Virus record (IMG/VR): IMGVR_UViG_3300025949_000022
Coordinates: 1-64,000 of that record
Strand: one strand, 5' to 3'
Source of the DNA: a virus
DNA length: 64,000 nt
Position numbers and translations under genes: made by a program. The notes under the pieces were generated by a model. It was not told where the DNA came from. It made no database searches and saw only the letters and a list, made by a program, of their open reading frames with translations. Positions 42,018 through 51,544 of this stretch are shown piece after piece (position 1 is the first letter of the stretch; every line of letters starts with the position of its first letter).

Positions 42018-43484
42018 TTATATACCTATCAGTTTAATCATCTGATTGGCTAATGCTTGTTCAGCGCCAATTTCTGACCGTATGTCAAGGAACTTGCCAT
42101 CGATAGATGATGTAGCCGGATCGATGCCCGCGCCTCCTGTGTAATGTTGTTCCATTTCACGTGAGTAGCCACCAAGCGCCTTGTAGCGATAACCTACCGA
42201 AGCGGTTGCGTCTGTGTCGAACTTGCTTTGTACAAAATCGATTGGCAATACGTAACCTACACCCGACCAGTTATAACCTTCTGTTCCGGCGCCCATTTGC
42301 TCGTTAAGTTCCTCCTGTGTGCGTAAAAGGTAGTTGTAACCGCCTTTATGTACGCCGTCAAAGCCTAACCATAAGAAGAAGTCTTCTTTGTTAGAGAACG
42401 AGTTGAACATATCGGAACTGATTTTACCGCTTTGTGAGGCATACTGGAAGCAGGTATTGTTCATGTACGTTTTTAGCGTATTGTCAACCTGTGAGCGCAA
42501 CCCGTATGCCATCGGCACAAGGAATGTTTTCGTACCGGCGCGTTCCCTTTGAAGTATAGTACCGATGTTGTCGAAATCAGCCATTGCAAAGTTTCCATAA
42601 GAGTAGGATAACAAGTTGCCACCGGAATTGGTGATATAGTCATCTACTCCTTGAGTAGTACGTACCGGGGCTACGCGGTTTTGAGCGGCTGCCATGTTTT
42701 GTGTAACGTTGCCGTCACCCTGAACCGAAAACCATAACGCTTTAGAAATCCTGTCCATGTGCAGTTTTTCAGTAGCTTCAGAACCTACGATCATCATGTA
42801 ATTACCACCATCAGAACCTGACACTGATACTACTGGCATACGGTCGGTCATTGCTGAACCTGTGATACCATAGGCTGTTTTGATGATCTGCGGATTATTC
42901 TGCTGACGGTATAAACGCGGTTCTTTTGGATCTGCGCCTAATGTTCCTTCTGCAAAGGCGTTGGTAGTTATCCAGTACCTGCCCTGTGCGGTTATTTTAG
43001 TCGCAAGGTCGTTTGTTGTTAAACGGGGCTTAATGGTCAACCGGTGCGGCGTAACGGTTTCATCTTTAAGGATGATCTGCGCTTCGCTATTGTCCACCAA
43101 TTTGATAATATCCCACTGTGCTGGGTAAGAGAACGACTGTGTGCCATAGCCTGTTGTGGTAGTGGTGTACATAGATGTGGTGTCAAGTGCTACTACGATA
43201 GCCGAACCTACGCCGGTAGATGGTGTTATTACTGATCCTACCAAAAAGTTATTGATAATCCAGTCTTGTTCCCAGTGTGCATAGTTAGGGCCTTCAACCG
43301 ATGTTCCTAAGCCCATTTCTTTAAGCATAGTGTACCAGTTCTTTTCCATTCCATGACGGGAAAGTAATTTTTTACGTACTTGCGGAACGTCCGCAATTAA
43401 TCCGAGACCGGTTATAAAACCTTCGGATGTAGTCCCCATCACTGTTGATGGTTGATTTGAGTAATTATAAGGTGCTACTGGCAT
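42018..43484 (-). CDS. major capsid protein
   Basis: Size (488 aa), position between scaffold and head-associated gene, and segments such as LKEMGLGTSVEGPNYAHWEQDW, GYGTQSFSYPAQWDIIKLVDN, FLVPMAYGLRSQVDNTLKTYMNNTCFQYA and GVGYVLPIDFVQSKFDTDA match HK97-fold capsid proteins of crAss-like and related Bacteroidota podoviruses. Ser/Thr-rich beta regions and no charged coiled coil also fit. It follows the scaffold gene by 11 nt and is followed by a terminator. Confidence 0.85.
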   Translation of the reverse strand: MPVAPYNYSNQPSTVMGTTSEGFITGLGLIADVPQVRKKLLSRHGMEKNWYTMLKEMGLGTSVEGPNYAHWEQDWIINNFLVGSVITPSTGVGSAIVVALDTTSMYTTTTTGYGTQSFSYPAQWDIIKLVDNSEAQIILKDETVTPHRLTIKPRLTTNDLATKITAQGRYWITTNAFAEGTLGADPKEPRLYRQQNNPQIIKTAYGITGSAMTDRMPVVSVSGSDGGNYMMIVGSEATEKLHMDRISKALWFSVQGDGNVTQNMAAAQNRVAPVRTTQGVDDYITNSGGNLLSYSYGNFAMADFDNIGTILQRERAGTKTFLVPMAYGLRSQVDNTLKTYMNNTCFQYASQSGKISSDMFNSFSNKEDFFLWLGFDGVHKGGYNYLLRTQEELNEQMGAGTEGYNWSGVGYVLPIDFVQSKFDTDATASVGYRYKALGGYSREMEQHYTGGAGIDPATSSIDGKFLDIRSEIGAEQALANQMIKLIGI

Positions 43485-43495
43485 TGTCTTAGTTG

Positions 43496-44620
43496 TTAAA
43501 GTTTATAATAATCCTGTACAAACTTCACCCTTGAATCCTGGTCTGACTTACCTGCATGTGCAGCATCCTCGCCTCTTTTTATTGCAGACGGGTTGTGATA
43601 TTCCTCTCTGATCTTTTTGTCAGCTACGTTAACAGCGTGTTGCTGCCATGCTTCGTAGTTTTCAAGTATCAGAACGCTTTTTGCAAATGCAGCGATACGG
43701 TTTGCACCATCTTCATTTGCCGGAATATTAGCCCATTCATTTTTCATGTATTGCTCCACTTTTGGCATCAGGCTTTTAAGGCTTTCTTCCGATGGAGTAA
43801 AATCTGCAAATATGGCTTTATCATCGCTCTTGCCATTGATGTTAACTTTGGCAAACGATATTTCTTTTAAGGCGTTTTTTGCTATCGGTGTAAGTTTTTC
43901 AAGGTGGCCGGTTTGTTTTTCCTGCAATAACTGCTGCTGCAATTCATATTCGGAGGCCGGGGCTTTAGAAACCTGCGCTTTATGGTCTTTCAGGTAATCC
44001 CTGTCATTCCGCGCATCCACTTTTAGCCGGATTTGCTCTCTTGCAATAGTTTCTTCGTCATGCTCTTCGGGGTTGAGTTTATAAGAAGCATCAAGATATA
44101 CTTTAGCCTCTTTCTCTGTAAGCCCTTCTTTAACTTGCAGCGCCAATAGCTTAACGTCATAAGGCGACATGCTTTCAAAGTTGTCGTGCTTATTTAGTTT
44201 AAGAAATGCGTCTACCTGTTCGGAAGTTGCTCCGCCTTTTAGCAGGTCGTTGAATTTTTTTGATAAGTCATTAGCGAACGGGTCGGTGCTTACTTTGGCT
44301 TTTAGTGAAAGGTTCTCGTCGTCGAGGGCTTTAACGCGGCTTTCAAAGTCGGTTAACTGCCCTGCCTTTTCTAATAAACCCGCAAGGTCGGTAGAACTTT
44401 TGATGCTCCCGTTGGTAATCTTTACCAGCTCTTCATCGAAATTAAACTGTGGTTGCGCCTGTTCGGTTGTTTTGGCAGGTTCTGCACTTGCTGCATCCGC
44501 TGCCGGGATATTGTCGGTGTTAGTTTTGTTTAGTGTTTCGTCAGGTATATTTTGCTGTTCCTGTCCGTTAATTTTTAAGCCAGCTTCTTGCAATAATTCT
44601 AAGGTATCTTCTCCGGGCAT
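43496..44620 (-). CDS. scaffolding-type protein (374 aa)
   Basis: The protein is Glu/Lys-rich and mostly helical (FESRVKALDDENLSLKAKVSTDPFANDLSKKFNDLL), with an acidic, low-complexity N-terminus. This is the usual composition of phage scaffolds, which guide capsid assembly and leave before packaging. Gene order portal, scaffold, capsid supports the call. No protease motif is present. Confidence 0.75.
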   Translation of the reverse strand: MPGEDTLELLQEAGLKINGQEQQNIPDETLNKTNTDNIPAADAASAEPAKTTEQAQPQFNFDEELVKITNGSIKSSTDLAGLLEKAGQLTDFESRVKALDDENLSLKAKVSTDPFANDLSKKFNDLLKGGATSEQVDAFLKLNKHDNFESMSPYDVKLLALQVKEGLTEKEAKVYLDASYKLNPEEHDEETIAREQIRLKVDARNDRDYLKDHKAQVSKAPASEYELQQQLLQEKQTGHLEKLTPIAKNALKEISFAKVNINGKSDDKAIFADFTPSEESLKSLMPKVEQYMKNEWANIPANEDGANRIAAFAKSVLILENYEAWQQHAVNVADKKIREEYHNPSAIKRGEDAAHAGKSDQDSRVKFVQDYYKL

Positions 44621-44678
44621 ATTGATTGCATTAGTTTAGTGTAAAGATAATTTCGCGACATAACTTAACCTATCACAA

Positions 44679-44710
44679 TTTGCTTATAGTAAAATTATTA
44701 CATACCTTTA
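44679..44710 (+). promoter_or_regulatory. promoter of the XRE-GroES cassette
   Basis: TTTG (44679-44682) and TACCTTTA (44703-44710), one base off TAnnTTTG, are 20 nt apart. The first ATG is at 44730. Confidence 0.5.
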
Positions 44711-44729
44711 TACCGTACACAATAAGGCT

Positions 44730-44927
44730 ATGGAATCTAATAACATTGGCGCAAAAATAAAGGAAGGTAGAAAAGCAAAAGGCTTTAAAAATCAGGCGCA
44801 GTTAGCAGTTAAATTAAATATGTCTGTTAACACAATTAGCGGCCTTGAAAGTGGCCGTAAAAAAAGCACTTCGGTAACTATTTTACAATTAATTGGCAGG
44901 GAATTAGGAATAACTTTTCAGATATAA
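44730..44927 (+). CDS. small XRE-family regulator (65 aa)
   Basis: IGAKIKEGRKAKGFKNQAQLAVKLNMSVNTISGLESGRKKSTSVTILQLIGRELGI is a complete helix-turn-helix domain of the HTH_3/Cro type. It is the first gene of a rightward five-gene cassette that includes a GroES-like protein; it may control the cassette's own promoter or antagonise the phage repressor. Confidence 0.85.
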   Translation: MESNNIGAKIKEGRKAKGFKNQAQLAVKLNMSVNTISGLESGRKKSTSVTILQLIGRELGITFQI

Positions 44928-44932
44928 ACAAT

Positions 44933-45172
44933 ATGACTATACCCGGCTCACGCATCCTAATAGAACCTACCGAACCTATCCGTAAACTGGAATCAGGTTT
45001 ATATTTACCCGAAGCGTTTTTACAAAAACCAAACACCGGAAAAGTTGTTGTTACTGGTGTAGATGCACCCCCTGAATTACTTAATAAAACAGTAGTCTAT
45101 AACCCTGTTATTGCTATTAATATTGAAGGGAAGCATTTGATACATATTACTGATTTAAAATTCGTACTTTAG
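44933..45172 (+). CDS. GroES-like co-chaperonin (79 aa)
   Basis: The product follows the Cpn10 pattern: SRILIEPTEPIRKLESGLYLPE matches the first strand and the start of the mobile loop, NTGKVVVTGVDAPPEL the second strand, NKTVVYNP the third, and GKHLIHITDLKFVL the C-terminal strand that contacts the neighbour subunit. At 79 aa it is shorter than bacterial GroES (about 95). It should cap host GroEL and help fold a phage protein, probably the capsid, as T4 gp31 does. The gene lies 5 nt after the XRE gene and next to head genes. Confidence 0.75.
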   Translation: MTIPGSRILIEPTEPIRKLESGLYLPEAFLQKPNTGKVVVTGVDAPPELLNKTVVYNPVIAINIEGKHLIHITDLKFVL

Positions 45173-45194
45173 TATCACATTTAACAACAAAATC

Positions 45195-45401
45195 ATGGCA
45201 TCAAATATCGTAGCAACTTACCCTCCGGCAGTAGGCGCACCAACCCCTCCGGCTGAACTGGATCCTTTTGGGAACGAATCGGCATCAACAAAAGATTCAC
45301 TACAAAATTATGTAACAACTATCTTACCGACATCGCCTGTTACAAGTTATGTTCTTAGGCGCGAACAGGTTATAAAAGGGATACAGGAGTACCCAAGATA
45401 A
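45195..45401 (+). CDS. hypothetical small protein (68 aa)
   Basis: The N-terminus is Pro/Ala-rich (ATYPPAVGAPTPPAELDPFG) and the C-terminus is polar with YVLRREQVIKGIQEYPR. It is probably partly disordered. It is the third gene of the rightward cassette and its function is unknown. Confidence 0.55.
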   Translation: MASNIVATYPPAVGAPTPPAELDPFGNESASTKDSLQNYVTTILPTSPVTSYVLRREQVIKGIQEYPR

Positions 45402-45403
45402 TT

Positions 45404-45592
45404 ATGATTATATCAATCTTATTTTTACTGTTTTACTTAGTAGTTGCAGTGATCCTTATTGAAATTGTGTTTTGGATATTAAGTTTAATATTCGCGCCAA
45501 TTATCACTCCCCGTATCAGGGGTTTGGTGTATGCTTTGGTGTTAATATTGGTTCTTATTTATGCCGTTCAACACTTTGGATGGATTAGATAA
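45404..45592 (+). CDS. two-span membrane protein (62 aa)
   Basis: Two long hydrophobic spans (residues 2-33 and 40-57) are separated by ITPRIRG. It lies 2 nt after the upstream stop. Composition suggests a small inner-membrane protein; a holin or exclusion role is possible but not shown. Confidence 0.6.
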   Translation: MIISILFLLFYLVVAVILIEIVFWILSLIFAPIITPRIRGLVYALVLILVLIYAVQHFGWIR

Positions 45593-45604
45593 CATTCGCT
45601 TATT

Positions 45605-45757
45605 ATGAGATTAAAACATATCGGACATATCCTATTAGATAGCGGCCTATTTATATTTATGGCTTTTCCTTTTTCTATCCCTTTGCTTATTATAGGAAAT
45701 GTTTTAATCTTAATAGATTACCTAACTTGCCTTTCTCGGTTCAAGCAACGATTTTAA
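45605..45757 (+). CDS. small membrane protein (50 aa)
   Basis: ATG 45605 reads MRLKHIGHILLDSGLFIFMA then FPFSIPLLIIGNVLILIDYLT and a basic end LSRFKQRF. It has one or two spans. It overlaps the 3' end of the portal gene by 36 nt, convergently. It is the last gene of the rightward cassette. Confidence 0.5.
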   Translation: MRLKHIGHILLDSGLFIFMAFPFSIPLLIIGNVLILIDYLTCLSRFKQRF

Positions 45758-48061
45758 TCTTATCTCCTGCAATCTCCCCTGATTTTTAATAATCTCTGTT
45801 TGAATTGCCTGTTGCGCTGCAGCTTGTGATTTCTGTTGTTGTAAAGCAGCTTCATTTTGTAATTCCTGTTGCTGCAATTGTGCATCTGCCTGTGCTTTTT
45901 GTCCTTGTGATTGCTGCTGAACTGCGCCGTTCTGCTGAATAGCCGCCTGCTGCTCCTGTTTCGCTTCGGCCTGACGTTTATTTACCGCAAACGCTGTATA
46001 AATTTGTGCCTGCTTTAACTTATCAGAGCGAATCATAGCCTCAATTATTAAAAAGTCGTTTTCACTCATTGAAGCAAGTCCGCCTTGCCTTGCCGCACTT
46101 CTCATATTCATTAAATCCTGCAACATTTGCTCTTTGTCTGAACTATCAAGTCCAGGAGAAATCTGAACAGCAAAATCATAATCAAATATCTTCTCGCTAA
46201 TAGAAACAATTTCCAACGATCTTGATATAGATAACTTTTTCTTTTGCTCTGGAGTAGCGTATTTAGCCACACACTGCCATTTTGAAGCCACCACCTCATA
46301 GGTGCCTTGTGTCATTTGTTCAGTAGCGTTTATAAGCGGTGTAAGGGAGTTTTGTGAGCCCTGAAGTAATAATTTAGATACACCCAATCCCATGTCCTCA
46401 CGGGGCGTTTGCGCGGCGAAAATATCATTTATGCCTGTTACCTTTTCAATCATTCCTATTACGCGGCCCATATCTTCCCACCATGCCGATATAATTTGCA
46501 TTAAGTCAGTTCCTATTGGTGTTATTGGCCGACTTCCGCCTGATTGGTTTTGCCCCCATTGGTTTTTATCGTCAATAAGCAGGTATCCCTCGTCCTGTAG
46601 TAGTTTTAATAATTGCTGTGGTTTGTAAGATACGCCGTCTATCTTCATTCCCTCTAATGCCCCTTTATTAATGGCAAGGTTTGGCGGTGCAGGCATTTTG
46701 GCGCGCGCTACGCGGAGTTTTAACATGATAAGCTGTGCATCATCCACAAAAGGAATAGCGCGCTCTATGATGCTCGTTGAGCCTGTACGGGCAAATCTTA
46801 GCGGGAATATCGGCCATTTTTTACCGCCCTCTGATTTATAGTTAATGTCGGTATCTTCTCCCTGCTCAAATACATATGCCGATCCTAAAACCATTGAGGC
46901 TTTATAAATGGTCATATTTGTAAAGCTATCCAGTATCTTGCCTTTTTTGTTTGACACTTTAGATAGGTCGTAACTGGCATCTACCTTGTTTACAACTAAG
47001 GTTCCGTTGTCGCGCGTTACGCTTGTCAGGTTTATTTGCTTGCTGCCAATCCAGTATCCGCGAAATACATCAACCTCAATCTGATCGATCATTTTAAAGT
47101 CGAACTGCTGGTTATCGGATGTTAGATTGGCATAAAATCCGGGGATGTTACCGGTTGAATATTTTCGCGCTATCTCAACAATTTGTTTGTTGGTTAGCTT
47201 GCTTGTCCGGCGCAATTCTGAAATGCTTATTTTCTCCCAGTAGCCACCCCATGATATATCGCGGTAATCCCTGTATTTTGATTGTGGAAATACGGCATGG
47301 GCTATATCAATATAACTTTCTTCTACTTCATTGGTGTTTGGATTAGTGAAAACCCTGCGGCCACTATAGGCGGCGGTTATCATATCGTCGTTAATCAAAT
47401 CCTCAATGCCGGTAGTTTTGCTAATGTATCGTGTGTTGTCGATTAAAGTTTCAAGGGCGCTTTCTTCCTCCAGCATAAATAATCCTATACTTTGCGCTAA
47501 ATCTACATCCTGTGGTGAGTTGATCGGAACTGAATTATTGGCTACCGGAAGTTTGGGCTTTACGAGATTTACAGTATGATTTGTGTTAAGTGTTGAGAGT
47601 ATATTTCCAAGCCTGATATCAGTTACAATCTTTGCTATGGCAACCTTTGACTTCTTATCTATTAACGCCTCGTAATCGTTAGCTTGTACGCCAATATCGA
47701 GCTTATTTTTCATTAAAAAACCAAGCACTGCATCCGCTTTTTGTGGAAGCACTTGTGTCATGGCCCATGATATATTTAAAGTGGTTTTACGCTCTCCGCT
47801 TTGGTCTGGCGCACCTACCATCCAGTTCTTATATTTGTTAACGCTATTAGTGCCGTGCCGGTACGCTCTTAACTCTGCTATTGAACGGCGTTCTGCACCC
47901 CATCCATCATAAGGTAAAGCGCATCTGTTCATAAAGTATTTTGAACACATCGCGTTTAATGCGGCTAAGAAATAACCATCGTCTTTTACAGGGTTTGCTT
48001 CGTCGGGAAATGGATAGCCATTTTCTGAAATATATTTATTTGCGAATTTCGGTTTTTCCAT
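45722..48061 (-). CDS. portal protein
   Basis: The 779-aa size, position directly after the large terminase, and helical C-terminal part fit a portal. AWWEDMGRVIGMIEKVTGINDIFAAQTPREDMGLGVSKLLLQGSQNSLTPL corresponds to the stem and helix region often seen in crAss-like portals. The last 110 residues are a Gln/Ala-rich coiled coil (the barrel or crown). It forms the dodecameric DNA entry ring. The C-terminus overlaps a rightward mini-gene. Confidence 0.85.
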   Translation of the reverse strand: MEKPKFANKYISENGYPFPDEANPVKDDGYFLAALNAMCSKYFMNRCALPYDGWGAERRSIAELRAYRHGTNSVNKYKNWMVGAPDQSGERKTTLNISWAMTQVLPQKADAVLGFLMKNKLDIGVQANDYEALIDKKSKVAIAKIVTDIRLGNILSTLNTNHTVNLVKPKLPVANNSVPINSPQDVDLAQSIGLFMLEEESALETLIDNTRYISKTTGIEDLINDDMITAAYSGRRVFTNPNTNEVEESYIDIAHAVFPQSKYRDYRDISWGGYWEKISISELRRTSKLTNKQIVEIARKYSTGNIPGFYANLTSDNQQFDFKMIDQIEVDVFRGYWIGSKQINLTSVTRDNGTLVVNKVDASYDLSKVSNKKGKILDSFTNMTIYKASMVLGSAYVFEQGEDTDINYKSEGGKKWPIFPLRFARTGSTSIIERAIPFVDDAQLIMLKLRVARAKMPAPPNLAINKGALEGMKIDGVSYKPQQLLKLLQDEGYLLIDDKNQWGQNQSGGSRPITPIGTDLMQIISAWWEDMGRVIGMIEKVTGINDIFAAQTPREDMGLGVSKLLLQGSQNSLTPLINATEQMTQGTYEVVASKWQCVAKYATPEQKKKLSISRSLEIVSISEKIFDYDFAVQISPGLDSSDKEQMLQDLMNMRSAARQGGLASMSENDFLIIEAMIRSDKLKQAQIYTAFAVNKRQAEAKQEQQAAIQQNGAVQQQSQGQKAQADAQLQQQELQNEAALQQQKSQAAAQQAIQTEIIKNQGRLQEIRLKSLLEPRKAS

Positions 48062-48097
48062 TTTGCGTAGTATGCTTAATGGGTGATAAAGATACTG

Positions 48098-50212
48098 TTA
48101 AACTTTATTATAAACAAACCATGTATTTTCTTTCGCATCACGCAAATCTTCGCCGGGATAACTTAGATATTGTTTATCTCTTGCGATTAATCCCCAGCCA
48201 AAAGCCGTACCTAAATCTTTTTTAGTCCTCACCTTTTTTGAACGGTTCATTGTTAACAAATCTGCGATAATTCTTTTATGCTTAATCGCGTTTGAAAAGT
48301 TCATTACGTAAGATGATATTAAAGAAAAGAATTGATTGATCGTATCTTCTGTTGCGGGTGTTCCTACCTGCTTAATATTTTTGGCTGCATACCCTGTATG
48401 GTCGAAGGTATCTTCCGGCCTGTCCATTAAATACATTGAATATCCTCTTGCCCTAAAGTAGCTTTTAATAGCCCGTTTATTATTTTCCACGTTCATTTGT
48501 GTGCCGTAATAAACGTGCATCATTAACATGTCTTCAAAAAATACATTTGGGTCGCCCTCGCGGAATAAATAATCGGCTACTACCTGATTCGTTTCCCAGT
48601 TCCATCCTAAATCAAATGGCGTGCCGTCATCGTGCTTTTTTGCTCCGTCAATATTATCGTCGTACATACGGAAAATAATACCCGCACCTTTCGAAGCTCT
48701 GGCCTTATCTACTATTTCGTCAATGTCATGTTCAAACGGGTCACATGCGCCTCTATACCTGCGTATATTACCCGGTAATCGTATTCCTGCGCTGCTGATC
48801 TCACATAAATTATCGTTCCCATCCTTTAGCAGGTATGATACTTCCCATTTACCGTCTACGCATGGCTCAAAAACAACTTTTGTATCTCTTTGGCCGTTTA
48901 CCCAAACAAAGTTTCCTGTTACCGTCCAGTCTTTAGGCTCAAACCCATAGGATTCAGGATATTCAAGCCGTCTTGATATGTCCTGTAGGTTTTCTTTGTT
49001 AAATGCCGTCTTTTCACCGCTGGGTGTTAGCGCATCCTCGATTTTTAGCGGCGACTTTCTTAACAGGTTGCCTATTGCTTTTTCATTGCCCCTTGCCCGT
49101 AAGTTTGCGATTTCATTTTCAAGGTGTTTTTTTGCTTCTTCACGCTTCGGGTATCCAAAATCGTCAGTATCCGCACCATCTTCGGCTGATAGAAATACCC
49201 GCCATACACCTGTTGTTGTCCGTCCGTTTTCGTTAAGGTCGTTGGGGTCGCTATCTTTCCAAAAACGGTTTACCTCGTCTATTTGTTCATCACTTACTTC
49301 CTCAATAGATGATTCTATCCAGCATTTACCTATAATTTCTGCACCGTTAAAATAATGCAGGGTAGGTTTAAATACTTCCCACCATGTGATAAGTGACATT
49401 GTTTCCAGCTTACCAGCTTCATTCAATATGCCCCTGTTGGTTTCCTGTCCATCATAGGCACTCGCTTTCGCCGGTTCAAAGTCAATTTTAGAACCTATTT
49501 CTTCTTCGCTGTACTTTACCTCTTCTTCTTCGGCATCCATACCGGCTTTGCCGCGCATTTTAGCGTCGGTCATCCGTTCGGATGGATAGGAAAACTCCAA
49601 ACGGTCTTCAGGATCATCGCTACCCTTATGAACCGGCTTCATAAACCATATCATCTTTTTGTTTGCGCGGGTGATGCGTTTAAAGTTCTTATAGGCTTCT
49701 TCGTCGTTCTTTGATTGGTTATGTCCCTGAACGTTTCTAACGCGCGTACAGAACTCGTATTCCTCACCAAGCGTAAACTCTGTCTTCCCTAACCTTCGTG
49801 GGCCGACAAGAAATAACCCGTAACAATTGGGATCCCTTACAACCATATTCCACAACTGGAAAATGTGGCATTGAACTATTCTAAAGTCAGCATGTTTATT
49901 GGTTTTTGTCCACCAATAGTTTAAAAAGAAGTAGTATGGGCCGGTGATATAAACAGGTTCACCCTTTATGAGTATCCAAACGCCGTTCCTGCGCTTGTGC
50001 CATTCATTCGCTATCCATTCTTCTTCCTCGCGAGTAACCCTGTTCTTTCTTTGGAGTAGTGATTTTGGTATTTCGACGTGCCTGAACTTTTGTTGCTTTT
50101 CCGGCAGACCATAGTTTATCATTTGGGTTTTAGGCGGCATTTTAGGCAGCGGTATCTTATAGCCTCCAAACTCCGTATATCCACCTATCGCCCTCCAGTC
50201 TGCCGTGTACAT
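48098..50212 (-). CDS. terminase large subunit (TerL)
   Basis: Walker A is GPRRLGKT (residues 137-144), with the two arginines usual in terminases. RGILNEAG (260-267) is the Walker B/catalytic Glu region. The nuclease half has YRGACDPFEHD and downstream acidic residues (FFEDMLMMH), as in RNase H-fold terminase nucleases. The N-terminal GPYYFFLNYWWTKTNKHADFR segment is typical of Bacteroidota podovirus and crAss-like TerL. It drives DNA into the head with the portal coded directly downstream. The length of 704 aa is normal for this group. Confidence 0.92.
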   Translation of the reverse strand: MYTADWRAIGGYTEFGGYKIPLPKMPPKTQMINYGLPEKQQKFRHVEIPKSLLQRKNRVTREEEEWIANEWHKRRNGVWILIKGEPVYITGPYYFFLNYWWTKTNKHADFRIVQCHIFQLWNMVVRDPNCYGLFLVGPRRLGKTEFTLGEEYEFCTRVRNVQGHNQSKNDEEAYKNFKRITRANKKMIWFMKPVHKGSDDPEDRLEFSYPSERMTDAKMRGKAGMDAEEEEVKYSEEEIGSKIDFEPAKASAYDGQETNRGILNEAGKLETMSLITWWEVFKPTLHYFNGAEIIGKCWIESSIEEVSDEQIDEVNRFWKDSDPNDLNENGRTTTGVWRVFLSAEDGADTDDFGYPKREEAKKHLENEIANLRARGNEKAIGNLLRKSPLKIEDALTPSGEKTAFNKENLQDISRRLEYPESYGFEPKDWTVTGNFVWVNGQRDTKVVFEPCVDGKWEVSYLLKDGNDNLCEISSAGIRLPGNIRRYRGACDPFEHDIDEIVDKARASKGAGIIFRMYDDNIDGAKKHDDGTPFDLGWNWETNQVVADYLFREGDPNVFFEDMLMMHVYYGTQMNVENNKRAIKSYFRARGYSMYLMDRPEDTFDHTGYAAKNIKQVGTPATEDTINQFFSLISSYVMNFSNAIKHKRIIADLLTMNRSKKVRTKKDLGTAFGWGLIARDKQYLSYPGEDLRDAKENTWFVYNKV

Positions 50213-50742
50213 CAGATAGTCGTTTTACTTTCCGCAAAGCGTTCCGCAAATTGCAGTAGCCTTGCTGTTTCTTCCCTCACCACTTTTCTTGTCTGCGCAT
50301 CGGGAAATATCTGTCTTTCGTAATCAACCAGTGACTTGTGTATTGCAGGAAGCTGTTTTTCCACATTTAGGCGCTCTCTAACGGACTTTTCTATGTCATC
50401 CGTATTCATAGGGCTTCGGATAAACATCGTTAACTGGTGAAAGTTTATGAGCTTTGATTGCCAAATCACAAAGGCCAGGTTATCCATCATCATAAATAAC
50501 GCTGTCGCTATTTTGTTGTACTCTTTGTTTTCGCCGGATAATATGTCGGGGTATTCTGCCTTTAGGTGTTTGAGTACTTTAGCCAGCCTTGCGTCATAGT
50601 CGTCACGGTCGGCCTGTAGAAATGGGCTGTCCTCGGATATCATTAAAATAACTACCCGTAATAACTTATCATCCTCTGTTATGCCCTGCAGTGTCGCGTA
50701 CTTCTCGCACATTGGCTCTTTGCAGGATGTATCATATCTCAT
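50212..50742 (-). CDS. hypothetical protein upstream of TerL (176 aa)
   Basis: The protein is wholly helical and charged. It starts MRYDTSCKEPMCEKYATLQG, with a Cys pair, and contains KSVRERLNVEKQLPAIHKSLVDYERQIFPD. Its 1-nt overlap with TerL and its helical nature are where a small terminase subunit is expected, but no clear DNA-binding motif is visible, so this is only a suggestion. Confidence 0.6.
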   Translation of the reverse strand: MRYDTSCKEPMCEKYATLQGITEDDKLLRVVILMISEDSPFLQADRDDYDARLAKVLKHLKAEYPDILSGENKEYNKIATALFMMMDNLAFVIWQSKLINFHQLTMFIRSPMNTDDIEKSVRERLNVEKQLPAIHKSLVDYERQIFPDAQTRKVVREETARLLQFAERFAESKTTI

Positions 50743-51542
50743 ACTAATTCAGCCTCCTTGCTATTAGCCTTTTTCGATTCCCAATCCTTAACTATCTCTA
50801 GAATATCGGTATAGTTCCCCCAAATATCTTTACGGTGCGCTACCTCTATATCACGTAAGTCCTCGTTGCCGACCTCATATGATATGCGGAAGCCCCGTTT
50901 TTTCATTAGTAATATTCTATCTCCCTTTTGCAGGGGCATATCTGGTTCGTGTTCGCGCTCCAAATGCGCACGGCATTTTTCGTCAGCCGCAAGCACTGTA
51001 GCGGTATTCATTTCGTACTTATCATGGGTACGAACTAATAATATCCCACTATTCAATTCCAATTTATCAGGCAGTTGGTCGCGCAGGAAGAATATATACC
51101 CATTAACCGGACACAGGTCGCCGTCACGATACACGCCATATATCCTATCTTGTCTAACAAGTACGCATAATCCATGTTCTTCGGTACGTACTAATCTGCA
51201 TTCAGTTTCTACATCGATCTGTTCCCTATAATCAAAAAATACCTTTTCGCCTACCTGAACATCGAACGGCGCATCAAATTCAAGTGAATTTCGAACCATT
51301 GCATTAAATTCATCACCGCTTCCATCACCCTTATTAGCAAAAAACCATGTTTCTTTTGGTAGCATGATAACCGTACCACTTATGGATAGATATTTTGACT
51401 TATCCTGATTGAAATATGATAACTGTATGCTTACCTTTCCGTCAGGGGTTGGTATCTCTACAAAATCATAGTTCGGATCGGCTTTTATTAGCACGAAATT
51501 GTAAGGAGTAATTGCAGTTTTTATATCAATAGTTGGAATCAT
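50739..51542 (-). CDS. tandem GroES-like domain protein (267 aa)
   Basis: Two GroES-fold-like halves can be read. Residues 12-137: PYNFVLIKAD, SISGTVIMLPKE, VQVGEKVFFDYREQ, CVLVRQDRIYGV. Residues 145-241: PVNGYIFFLRDQ, NSGILLV, NTATVLAADE, LQKGDRILLMKKRGFRI, DLRDIEVAHRKDIWG. The second follows the GroES order of strands closely (GGI-VL, G-VLAVG, VKVGDIV-F, E-LIM--SDILA). It is therefore a phage co-chaperonin-like protein of double size, and lies just upstream of terminase. Alternatively it is a structural protein that reuses the fold. Confidence 0.65.
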   Translation of the reverse strand: MIPTIDIKTAITPYNFVLIKADPNYDFVEIPTPDGKVSIQLSYFNQDKSKYLSISGTVIMLPKETWFFANKGDGSGDEFNAMVRNSLEFDAPFDVQVGEKVFFDYREQIDVETECRLVRTEEHGLCVLVRQDRIYGVYRDGDLCPVNGYIFFLRDQLPDKLELNSGILLVRTHDKYEMNTATVLAADEKCRAHLEREHEPDMPLQKGDRILLMKKRGFRISYEVGNEDLRDIEVAHRKDIWGNYTDILEIVKDWESKKANSKEAELV

Positions 51543-51544
51543 AT

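Noticed and set aside
50212-50742. Firm call as small terminase subunit
   Set aside because: Position fits, but no DNA-binding or oligomerisation motif could be seen, so it is left hypothetical.
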